Of a stretch of DNA of 28,709 nucleotides, positions 8,348 to 14,499 are shown piece by piece. Below the pieces are notes generated by a model. It worked only from the letters and a program-made list of their open reading frames with translations, made no database searches and was not told where the DNA came from. The DNA is taken from NCBI GenBank assembly GCA_050694015.1, contig JBOGWY010000376.1:1-28709 (forward strand), read 5' to 3'. Position numbers and translations under genes: made by a program. Position 1 is the stretch's first letter. The number at the start of each line of letters is the position of its first letter. This DNA comes from JBOGWY01 sp050694015 (GTDB lineage Bacteria > Actinomycetota > CADDZG01 > WHSQ01).

Positions 8348-9337
8348 TTACGCCTGTTCGCGCACCGGGATCGGCACCCTGCCCATCAGCCCTTCGAGCA
8401 CGTCTTCCGCGGTCGAGCCGCGCATGTGTGCCTCCGGCGACAACAGGATGCGGTGAGCGAGCACCGGGATGACGAGGTCCTTGATGTCGTCGGGGACGAC
8501 GTAGTCCCGGCCCCGGCTGGCGGCGATCGCTCGCGACGACTTGAGCAGGTACAGCGAAGCCCGCGGGCTCGCACCGAGATAGACGTCGGGATGATCGCGC
8601 GTCGTCTCGGTCAGCTCCACGATGTAGTTCTTGAGCGACGGAGCGACGTGCACGCGGCGCGCGAGCTGCACGAGGGTCCCGACCTGCTCCGCGTTCGAAA
8701 CGGATTCGAGCTCATCGAGAGGCTCCTGCTGGCCGTGCTTGTCGAGGATCTCGAGTTCCGACTCGCGGCCCGGATATCCCATCGAGAGTCGCATCATGAA
8801 CCGGTCGAGCTGCGACTCGGGCAGGGGATAGGTGCCCTCGTGCTCGATCGGGTTCTGGGTCGCGATCACCATGAACGGCTCTTCGAGCTTGTAGGTGCGG
8901 CCGTCGACGGTGACCTGCCGTTCCTCCATCGCCTCGAGCAGAGCCGACTGCGTCTTCGGCGACGCGCGGTTGATCTCGTCACCGAGACAGATGTTCGCGA
9001 AGACGGCACCTTTCTTGAAACGGAACGCCTGCGCGTTGCTGTCCCAGATGCTCACGCCCATGACGTCGGTGGGGAGCAGGTCGGGAGTGAACTGGATCCG
9101 CTGCCACGTGCACCCGAGCGTCTTCGCGAGGGATTTCGCCAGCATCGTCTTGCCGACCCCGGGGACGTCCTCGAGGAGTACGTGACCCTCCGCCACGAGC
9201 GCGATCAGCGCGAGCCTGATCACCTCGTCCTTGCCCTGGATCGTGCGCTCGACGTTGCCGGCGATGCGCTCGAAGAGGAGTTGGAACTGCGAGAAGTCGG
9301 GGGTTCCCGCCCCGCTACTACTGGTGTCGTTGGCCAT
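8348..9337 (-). CDS. MoxR-family AAA+ ATPase
   Basis: A 329-aa cytosolic AAA+ ATPase of the MoxR family, which act as chaperones for assembling or activating partner proteins. Walker A is EDVPGVGKT (K63), Walker B is ICLGDEINRAS (D120, E121), and the sensor-1 region is VIATQNPIEHEGTYPLPES. The C-terminal lid domain (SPRASLYLLKSSRAIAAS) is complete and the length is typical. The ATG is preceded by TAGGAGA with a good spacer. As first gene of the operon it probably drives or remodels the DUF58 and transglutaminase partners. Confidence 0.95.
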   Translation of the reverse strand: MANDTSSSGAGTPDFSQFQLLFERIAGNVERTIQGKDEVIRLALIALVAEGHVLLEDVPGVGKTMLAKSLAKTLGCTWQRIQFTPDLLPTDVMGVSIWDSNAQAFRFKKGAVFANICLGDEINRASPKTQSALLEAMEERQVTVDGRTYKLEEPFMVIATQNPIEHEGTYPLPESQLDRFMMRLSMGYPGRESELEILDKHGQQEPLDELESVSNAEQVGTLVQLARRVHVAPSLKNYIVELTETTRDHPDVYLGASPRASLYLLKSSRAIAASRGRDYVVPDDIKDLVIPVLAHRILLSPEAHMRGSTAEDVLEGLMGRVPIPVREQA

Positions 9338-9473
9338 CGAGTCTCCTAGCTATGCCCCCCAGGAAAGTGGCGCCCAGCCTAGCAGCGGGGGATTATTTAT
9401 CGACGTGGTGCCACCTATAGGCTGCCCCTTCACTACGCATCTATGACTGTCGAATGCGCAAGGGGGTTCCGAG

Positions 9474-9686
9474 ATGGCCGGATGGGGCGACGATCCCGAG
9501 CTCGAGCGACTCCGCTCGTTGATCGATGAGGGCTGGAAGGTCACCGAGATCACCGAGGACCCGAACGCGGCCGGCGGTCCGGCCGACACGGTCACGCTCA
9601 CCAAGGACGGCGAGACGACCGAGTGCACGTCGGACCACCTCGCCTTCCACCGCTACGTCGAGGGCTTGCGGGAAGACCAGACGTAA
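9474..9686 (+). CDS. Small acidic hypothetical protein (70 aa)
   Basis: I do not recognise a named family. The 70-aa product is acidic and soluble, with no membrane helix or cysteine pair. It begins MAGWGDDPELERLRSLIDEG and contains a two-strand-like section (DTVTLTKDGETTECTSD) before an alpha-helical end (HLAFHRYVEGL). AAGGGGG lies 7 bases before the ATG, a plausible ribosome binding site. It is divergent from moxR across a 136-base gap and precedes the HNH gene by 42 bases. Codon use and the absence of a competing ORF make it likely to be real. Confidence 0.65.
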   Translation: MAGWGDDPELERLRSLIDEGWKVTEITEDPNAAGGPADTVTLTKDGETTECTSDHLAFHRYVEGLREDQT

Positions 9687-9711
9687 CGCGCCTAGAAGTT
9701 GCCAGCTCCGC

Positions 9712-9719
9712 TATAAACT
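9712..9719 (+). promoter_or_regulatory. Putative -10 element for the HNH gene
   Basis: TATAAACT lies 9-11 bases before the TTG start of the HNH gene, where no Shine-Dalgarno can be seen. If it is a -10 box, transcription would start within a few bases of the start codon. No convincing -35 is present. Confidence 0.35.
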
Positions 9720-9728
9720 CGCGCCACA

Positions 9729-10244
9729 TTGGGAAGAGCATTGGTCCTGAATGCTTCGTACCAACCGCTGTGTGTGGTTCCAGTGCGGCGGGCGCTGGTA
9801 CTCGCCCTGAAGGGCAAAGCCGAGGTCGTCCATACCAACGGCCAGGTGTTCCGCTCCGAGAGCCTCGAGATCATCGCTCCCAGCGTCGTGCGCCTCAATT
9901 ACTTCGTGAAGGTTCCGTACCGGGCCCGGGCGTCGCTGTCGCGGCGGGCGGTCTTCGTGCGCGACAACTTCGAGTGCCAGTACTGCGGGGGGAAGGCCGA
10001 GAACGTCGATCACATCATCCCGAAGAGCAGAGGAGGGGGCCACACGTGGGACAACGTCGTGGCCGCGTGCCGCCCCTGCAATGCCCGTAAGGAGAACCGG
10101 ACCCCGCAAGCCGTCGGGCTCCGGCTCCGCAGGCCCCCCACTCAGCCCCACGATTCGGTGTGGATCGTGGTCGCGGTCGACCGCGTCGACCCGCAGTGGG
10201 AGCCGTACCTGGGCCGCGCCAAAGTCCGCGTCGCCCCCGCCTAA
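9729..10244 (+). CDS. HNH endonuclease family protein
   Basis: A 171-aa protein of the HNH nuclease superfamily. The opening RALVLNASYQPLCVVPVRRA is typical of an actinobacterial HNH family. The zinc and active-site residues are intact: C83 and C86 in FECQYCGGKA, D94-H95 in VDHIIPKSRGGG, N109 in WDNVVAAC, and C114, C117 and N118 in CRPCNARK. Members of this family are single, non-toxic-looking genes, often of unknown role; nothing here ties it to a restriction system, phage or intron. The TTG start is set by alignment to the family N-terminus. Nuclease activity is inferred from the motif only. Confidence 0.9.
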   Translation: MGRALVLNASYQPLCVVPVRRALVLALKGKAEVVHTNGQVFRSESLEIIAPSVVRLNYFVKVPYRARASLSRRAVFVRDNFECQYCGGKAENVDHIIPKSRGGGHTWDNVVAACRPCNARKENRTPQAVGLRLRRPPTQPHDSVWIVVAVDRVDPQWEPYLGRAKVRVAPA

Positions 10245-10275
10245 CGCGCCCCTCACCGCCCGCCCCACGTCGACC

Positions 10276-10310
10276 GGCATCTGAGTCGCGTCTCACGCGA
10301 CTCAGATGCC
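10276..10310. repeat. Perfect 15-bp inverted repeat (hairpin)
   Basis: GGCATCTGAGTCGCG (10276-10290) and CGCGACTCAGATGCC (10296-10310) are exact reverse complements around the 5-base loop TCTCA. It lies 31 bases after the HNH stop and directly before another hairpin. It could be part of the HNH transcription terminator or a dispersed palindromic element. Confidence 0.85.
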
Positions 10311-10331
10311 ACTCGGCGCCCGAGTTTTCTT
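10311..10331 (+). terminator. Short hairpin with T-tract, probable terminator after the HNH gene
   Basis: ACTCGG-CGC-CCGAGT (10311-10325) forms a perfect 6-bp stem with a 3-base loop, and the final T begins TTTTCTT. Together with the long hairpin just upstream it makes a reasonable rho-independent terminator separating the HNH gene from mraZ. Confidence 0.55.
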
Positions 10332-10340
10332 CGGCGCGCC

Positions 10341-10358
10341 CGGAAACGCCCGTTTCCG
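10341..10358. repeat. Perfect 8-bp inverted repeat
   Basis: CGGAAACG (10341-10348) and CGTTTCCG (10351-10358) are separated by CC. A CCCTCTTT stretch follows. It may be a third hairpin of the terminator region or a protein-binding palindrome; it does not match the actinobacterial LexA box (GAAC-N4-GTTC). Confidence 0.7.
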
Positions 10359-10415
10359 CCCTCTTTACACGACCACAAGCAAACACAGGCTTTAACAGGA
10401 ACAACACGAGCAACT

Positions 10416-10433
10416 AATTACAGGATTGTAATT
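10416..10433. repeat. AT-rich 7-bp inverted repeat upstream of mraZ promoter
   Basis: AATTACA (10416-10422) and TGTAATT (10427-10433) are perfect reverse complements with a GGAT spacer. The site stands out as AT-rich in GC-rich DNA and ends 13 bases before the candidate -35 of mraZ, a position expected for an activator or repressor site. Confidence 0.5.
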
Positions 10434-10446
10434 CGGGGCCTAGTCA

Positions 10447-10475
10447 TTGACTTCGTGGGGCTACGGGGTCATTGT
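10447..10475 (+). promoter_or_regulatory. Candidate promoter of mraZ and the dcw cluster
   Basis: TTGACT (10447-10452) and CATTGT (10470-10475) are separated by 17 bases. The -35 is good and the -10 is weak. A start near 10482 would put the three MraZ-like boxes immediately downstream, where a repressor would block transcription. Confidence 0.45.
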
Positions 10476-10482
10476 TTGGCGG

Positions 10483-10512
10483 CAAGTGGAGTGAAGTGGA
10501 GGGAAATGGTGA
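10483..10512 (+). promoter_or_regulatory. MraZ operator: three tandem 10-bp direct repeats
   Basis: CAAGTGGAGT, GAAGTGGAGG and GAAATGGTGA follow each other with an exact 10-bp period. MraZ operators known in other bacteria are three or more GTGG/TGGG-containing boxes repeated every 10 bp on one face of the helix just upstream of mraZ. The match in period, core (AAGTGG) and position supports autoregulation of the cluster by MraZ. Confidence 0.7.
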
Positions 10513-10588
10513 CTCCCGGCCCCACCCCGGCGGTCACCACCCCTCCGCTCCCACTCCAGGGATGAACCGGCCGGGGGAGTCACAGCAG

Positions 10589-11020
10589 TTGTCGTTCATG
10601 GGGAGGTTCCGCCACACGATCGACGCCAAGGGGCGCCTGATCGTTCCCTCCCGCATGAGGGACGAGATCGCGGGGGACAAGGTCGTCCTCTCGTGGTGGT
10701 TCGAGGACTGCATCGCGATCTGGTCGGAGACGGGGTGGAACGAGATCGAGACCCGGCTCCGCAGCATCGGGCAGTCGGGCAGGGGAGCGAGGCAGATCGT
10801 CCGCAAGGTAGCCGGGAGTGCACATGCGGAAGAGGTCGACAAGCAGGGCCGGGTCAACATCCCTCAGACGCTACGGGATGAGGCCGGGATCACGCGTGAG
10901 GCGGTCATCGTCGGCTCCCTCACGCACGGGGAGATCTGGGACCCCGTCCGTTACGAGCAGCGCAACGAGCAGGTCGATGAAGGACAGCTCGAGGAGCTGG
11001 CCGAGGGACTGGACTTCTAG
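10589..11020 (+). CDS. mraZ: Transcriptional regulator MraZ
   Basis: MraZ is a ring-forming DNA-binding protein that represses its own division and cell wall operon. It has two SpoVT/AbrB-like halves, each with the DxxGR signature: D12-AKG-R16 and D84-KQG-R88. I chose TTG at 10589, giving MSFMGRFRHTIDAKGR and 143 aa, the usual length, because GGGGGAG lies 9 bases upstream. An in-frame ATG at 10562 and longer starts back to 10472 are possible, but the longest would place the operator inside the gene. It is the first gene of the cluster. Confidence 0.96.
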   Translation: MSFMGRFRHTIDAKGRLIVPSRMRDEIAGDKVVLSWWFEDCIAIWSETGWNEIETRLRSIGQSGRGARQIVRKVAGSAHAEEVDKQGRVNIPQTLRDEAGITREAVIVGSLTHGEIWDPVRYEQRNEQVDEGQLEELAEGLDF

Positions 11021-11042
11021 CACCTACACGGGGAGAGAAGCG

Positions 11043-11189
11043 ATGTCGATCGTCACGGTAGGACTCGACGGTAAGAGCAAGATCGCACGCGAAGTGAGCC
11101 AGGGCGTCGTGCTGCTCGCGCTCAGCGGCACCTCGGTCGGCGGCTTCCTCGGCATGGTCGCGCTGGCGACCCGGGCGCTGGGGCGCTAG
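11043..11189 (+). CDS. 48-aa membrane micro-protein between mraZ and rsmH
   Basis: A 48-codon ORF with a very good ribosome binding site (GGGGAGAG, about 6 bases before ATG) starts 22 bases after the mraZ stop and ends 44 bases before the chosen rsmH start. The product begins MSIVTVGLDGKSKIAREVSQ and continues into one hydrophobic helix (about residues 21-44, VVLLALSGTSVGGFLGMVAL), ending LGR. This suggests a single-pass inner-membrane protein with a short cytoplasmic head. I recognise no family. Its place inside the cluster suggests a role in, or co-regulation with, division; that is inference. Confidence 0.6.
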   Translation: MSIVTVGLDGKSKIAREVSQGVVLLALSGTSVGGFLGMVALATRALGR

Positions 11190-11233
11190 ATGGAGAGCAC
11201 GGACGCGGGGCTCGGGTGGGAGGCGGAACCGGC

Positions 11234-12184
11234 GTGGATCACGAACCGGTACTCGCAGATCAGGTCGCCGCGTTCCTCGTCCCTGCACTGGAGCATGGGG
11301 GAGTCGTCGTCGACGCCACGCTCGGTCGTGGAGGGCACGCACGCCGCATCCTCGAGGCCGCTCCGGCCGCGGAGCTCATCGGGGTCGATCGCGACCCCGT
11401 CGCGCTGGAAGCGTCGCGGGCCAACCTCTCCGCTCACGCAGACCGTATTCGGCTCGTTGGTGACAACTTCGAAAACCTCGAGGCCGTACTGGAACGATTC
11501 GGGGTTGCGTCGGTTCGCGGAGTCCTACTCGACCTTGGCGTTTCCTCACCCCAGCTCGATGATCCCGCTCGAGGGTTCAGCTTCCGCGAACCCGGCCCCC
11601 TGGACATGCGGATGGATCCCACCGCAGGTCTCTCGGCAGAGGTCGTGGTGAATGAATACTCGGAGACGGATCTCGCGCGCGTCATCTCGCGCTTTGGAGA
11701 AGAACGCTTCGCGCGGCGTATCGCGAAAGCCATCGTTCGGAAACGACCGCTACGGGACACCGTCGAACTTGCAGAGACGATCAAGGAAGCGGTGCCTGCC
11801 GCGACGCGCCGCACGGGTGGACACCCCGCGCGCCGCACTTTTCAGGCGGTGCGGATCGAAGTGAACGGCGAACTGAAGGCACTCGATGAGGCCCTGCGTG
11901 TGACGCTCGACGCGCTCGAGTATCACGGTCGGGCGGTGGTGCTCTCGTACCACTCGCTCGAAGACCGCATCGTCAAGACCACGTTCAACGAAGCCGCGCG
12001 TGGGTGCGTGTGCCCGCCGGACTTCCCCGTCTGCCAGTGCGGGGCAGAAGCGCGGGTACGCGTGCTCACGCGGAAGCCCGTCCGTCCCGCCCCCCAGGAG
12101 ATCGACGCGAACCCGCGTTCCTCGGCGGCGAAGCTGCGCGCGATCGAGAAGCTGGAGCGGAGCCCCGAGGTGGAGTCGGCATGA
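11234..12184 (+). CDS. rsmH: 16S rRNA (cytosine1402-N4)-methyltransferase RsmH (MraW)
   Basis: A SAM-dependent methyltransferase that modifies C1402 in the decoding centre of 16S rRNA. The SAM-binding motif VVDATLGRGGHARRIL is near the N-terminus, followed by VLLDLGVSSPQLD, RGFSFREPGPLDMRMD, the inserted helical domain, and the C-terminal VVLSYHSLEDRIVK and RSSAAKLRAIEK, all typical. The GTG at 11234 (start MDHEPVLADQ, 316 aa) is preferred because GGGAGG lies 10 bases upstream; a GTG at 11216 would add six residues. The stop overlaps the ftsL start (ATGA). A cysteine-rich turn (CVCPPDFPVCQC) is usual for the family. Confidence 0.97.
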   Translation: MDHEPVLADQVAAFLVPALEHGGVVVDATLGRGGHARRILEAAPAAELIGVDRDPVALEASRANLSAHADRIRLVGDNFENLEAVLERFGVASVRGVLLDLGVSSPQLDDPARGFSFREPGPLDMRMDPTAGLSAEVVVNEYSETDLARVISRFGEERFARRIAKAIVRKRPLRDTVELAETIKEAVPAATRRTGGHPARRTFQAVRIEVNGELKALDEALRVTLDALEYHGRAVVLSYHSLEDRIVKTTFNEAARGCVCPPDFPVCQCGAEARVRVLTRKPVRPAPQEIDANPRSSAAKLRAIEKLERSPEVESA

Positions 12185-12663
12185 GCGCACGAGCGACCGC
12201 TCTCCACGCTCGCAGCGCGCCACGCAAGGCGGAGCTCCGGGTGGTGCGCCGCAAGTCGCGCCGGCTTATCAAGCGCACCGCGGCGACGAGGATCGCGCCC
12301 ATCGCGATCATCGCGGCGATCGGCGTCGCCGCCATCATCGCGATGGTGCTGCTGATGCAAGTCGTGCTCGCGCAGAGCGCGTTCCACGTCTCCGATCTAC
12401 GCCAGGAGATCCAACAGGAACAGGCGCGTCACGAAGAGCTCGTGCTCGAAGCTGCACGTCTCGACAGCGCCGGTCGGATCGAGCGATACGCACGCGAGAG
12501 CTTGGGGATGATCGCGCCCGACCCGGCGGCGATCCATTACATCGTTGCCGACGTGGGTCGGCGCGGCGGGATCCAGCGCGTGCCGACGGTCGCCGCATCC
12601 AACGATCCCGGGGTGGCGGCGGGCTCACCGTTCACGCTGTCGACAGAGGAGACCACTCCTTAG
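12181..12663 (+). CDS. ftsL: FtsL-like septum formation protein
   Basis: A 160-aa bitopic membrane protein: a basic cytoplasmic N-terminus (RKSRRLIKR), one membrane helix at about residues 39-63 (IAPIAIIAAIGVAAIIAMVL), and a periplasmic coiled coil (VSDLRQEIQQEQARHEELVL) ending in RIERYARESLGMI, the usual FtsL/DivIC C-terminal signature. FtsL pairs with DivIC/FtsB and FtsQ and activates FtsWI. Sequence conservation is low in this family, so the call rests on topology, the RYAxxxLGM motif and the position between rsmH and ftsI. It overlaps the rsmH stop by four bases and is followed at once by the ftsI ATG. Confidence 0.88.
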   Translation: MSARATALHARSAPRKAELRVVRRKSRRLIKRTAATRIAPIAIIAAIGVAAIIAMVLLMQVVLAQSAFHVSDLRQEIQQEQARHEELVLEAARLDSAGRIERYARESLGMIAPDPAAIHYIVADVGRRGGIQRVPTVAASNDPGVAAGSPFTLSTEETTP

Positions 12664-14469
12664 ATGCCGCCTCCAAGACGACGTTCGCCGAATCGGACAC
12701 GACAGGGGTCGACCCGGAAAAGGTCGACCTCTTCTTCGATTTCGCCCAAACGTCTCGTCGCGCTGTTCCTGTGCTTCGTGTTGCTGTTCGGCCTGATGGC
12801 GGCGCGGCTCGTCGTTCTGCAGATCTTCGAGGGTCCGGCCTACGCGAAGCTCGCTGCGGAACAACAACAGAAGCAGGTCACGTTCGCGGCACGTCGCGGC
12901 GGGATCTTCGATCGCAGCGGCGAGCCACTCGCGATCTCGGTCGATCTTCAAACCGTGTTCGTCGATCCCGCATTCGTCGAGGATCCGGTCGCCGAGGCGC
13001 GGGAGATCGCGCCCCTGCTCGACATGCCGGTCCGCGAGATACAGGCGAAGCTCATCGGCTCCACCCCGGACGACCGCTTCGAGTACCTCGCCCGACAGGT
13101 CGAGCCGAAGCTCGCCCGCAAGATCGAGGCCCTCGAGCTCCCCGGCATCTACATGCAGGAGGAGCCCAAGCGCTTCTACCCCGGAGGGCGGCTCGCGTCC
13201 CACGTGCTCGGCTTCGTGGATGTCGACGGGAAGGGCCTCGAGGGCATCGAAGCCCAGTACGACGACATCCTCGAGGGCAAGCCCGGCTACCTGGTCGTCG
13301 AGCAGGACCCCACGGGCGAGTTGGTAAAGGAGCTCAGCGAGGAGCCCGCCGAGCCGGGCCGCTCACTCTTCCTCACGATCGACAAGGAGATCCAGTACTT
13401 CACCCAGCTGACGCTCGCCGACGCGGCGCGTCGTTTCCACGCGGAATCGGGGACTGCGATCGTGATGCGCCCGCATACCGGCGAGATCCTCGCGATGGCG
13501 AACGTTCCCGACTTCGACCCGAACAAGGCCGGCGAGTTCGAGACGCTCGAACGTCGCAACCGCGCGGTCACCGACGTCTACGAGCCCGGCTCCGCCTACA
13601 AGGTCGTCGCGCTGTCGGGGGCGCTCGAAGAAGGCGTGGTCACGCCGCACACGAGCTTCGGGGTGCCGGACTCGTTCGCGTACTCCGATCGCGTGTTCCA
13701 CGATTCGCACCCGCACGCACCGATGCGGATGACGGTCACGGAGATCATCGAGCAGTCGTCGAACGTAGGCACGATCCAGATCGGTCTGAAACTCGGCGAG
13801 GCGCGTCTCGACCGATACGTGCGCAAGTTCGGCTTCGGTTCCGAGACCGGTCTCGACTTCCCCGGCGAGTCGCCGGGCATCGTGTTGGCTCGCAAGGACT
13901 GGACGGGGCCGACGGTCGCGACCGTGCCGATCGGCCAGGGGATCGCCGTCACGCCGCTGCAGATGGCGGCGGCGTACTCCACGATCGCGAACGGCGGGGT
14001 ATGGGTCGAGCCCAAACTCCTGTCCGGGTCCATGACCGGATCGGGCCGCGTCCGACCCTCGACGCCGCCCGCGACGCGGCGTGTGGTGTCCGGAGCCACC
14101 GCGGCAAAGGTGTCGAGGATCCTCAAAGGAGTGGCCGAGGTCGGTACCGGTATCGAGGCCCAGATCCCGGGCTACGCGGTCGCCGGGAAGACCGGTACCG
14201 CCCAGAAGCCGCTCGAGACTGGAGGTTACGGGAACTCATACGTCGCTTCCTTCGCGGGTTTCGCCCCGGTGACGCGCCCGGCGGTCGTCGTCCTCGTCGT
14301 CCTCGATAACCCGAGCCCGATCTGGGGTGGGTCGACGGCGGCGCCGACCTTCAAGACGATCATGGAGTTCACGTTGCGCCACCTCGGGGTATCTCCCACG
14401 TCTAACGCTCAACGGTCGGCAGAGGAGATCCGGGACGAGCAGGCGCAAGACACGGCCACGTACGACTGA
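12664..14469 (+). CDS. ftsI: Septal peptidoglycan transpeptidase FtsI (class B PBP)
   Basis: A 601-aa class B penicillin-binding protein that cross-links septal peptidoglycan together with the FtsW polymerase. A basic N-terminal tail precedes one membrane helix (about residues 31-52, LVALFLCFVLLFGLMAARL), the dimerisation domain with RRGGIFDRSGEPLA, and the transpeptidase domain. The three catalytic motifs are intact: S310-AY-K313 (nucleophile), S365-S-N367 and K509-TG. There are no PASTA domains. The ATG directly follows the ftsL stop (TAGATG), with GAGGAGA some 13 bases upstream. Beta-lactams are the family's classical inhibitors. Confidence 0.97.
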   Translation: MPPPRRRSPNRTRQGSTRKRSTSSSISPKRLVALFLCFVLLFGLMAARLVVLQIFEGPAYAKLAAEQQQKQVTFAARRGGIFDRSGEPLAISVDLQTVFVDPAFVEDPVAEAREIAPLLDMPVREIQAKLIGSTPDDRFEYLARQVEPKLARKIEALELPGIYMQEEPKRFYPGGRLASHVLGFVDVDGKGLEGIEAQYDDILEGKPGYLVVEQDPTGELVKELSEEPAEPGRSLFLTIDKEIQYFTQLTLADAARRFHAESGTAIVMRPHTGEILAMANVPDFDPNKAGEFETLERRNRAVTDVYEPGSAYKVVALSGALEEGVVTPHTSFGVPDSFAYSDRVFHDSHPHAPMRMTVTEIIEQSSNVGTIQIGLKLGEARLDRYVRKFGFGSETGLDFPGESPGIVLARKDWTGPTVATVPIGQGIAVTPLQMAAAYSTIANGGVWVEPKLLSGSMTGSGRVRPSTPPATRRVVSGATAAKVSRILKGVAEVGTGIEAQIPGYAVAGKTGTAQKPLETGGYGNSYVASFAGFAPVTRPAVVVLVVLDNPSPIWGGSTAAPTFKTIMEFTLRHLGVSPTSNAQRSAEEIRDEQAQDTATYD

Positions 14470-14486
14470 TGCCCGCACGTGGCCAC

Positions 14487-14492
14487 TAGCAT
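14487..14492 (+). promoter_or_regulatory. Putative -10 element just before murE
   Basis: TAGCAT matches TAnnnT and ends 7 bases before the ATG at 14500. With no Shine-Dalgarno in front of murE, this spacing would give a leaderless transcript starting at murE. No clear -35 is seen. Confidence 0.3.
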
Positions 14493-14499
14493 CCAGTCG

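Noticed and set aside
10341..10358. LexA/SOS box
   Set aside because: CGGAAACG-CC-CGTTTCCG does not match GAAC-N4-GTTC and the adjacent genes are not SOS genes.
10472..10588. Extended N-terminus of mraZ beginning at 10472
   Set aside because: It would put the operator repeats inside the gene and give an unusual 182-aa protein; TTG at 10589 with GGGGGAG gives the family length of 143 aa.
12000..14309. Long 769-codon + strand ORF
   Set aside because: Out-of-frame shadow of rsmH, ftsL and ftsI, with Arg-rich, domain-free translation; the real genes have intact catalytic motifs.
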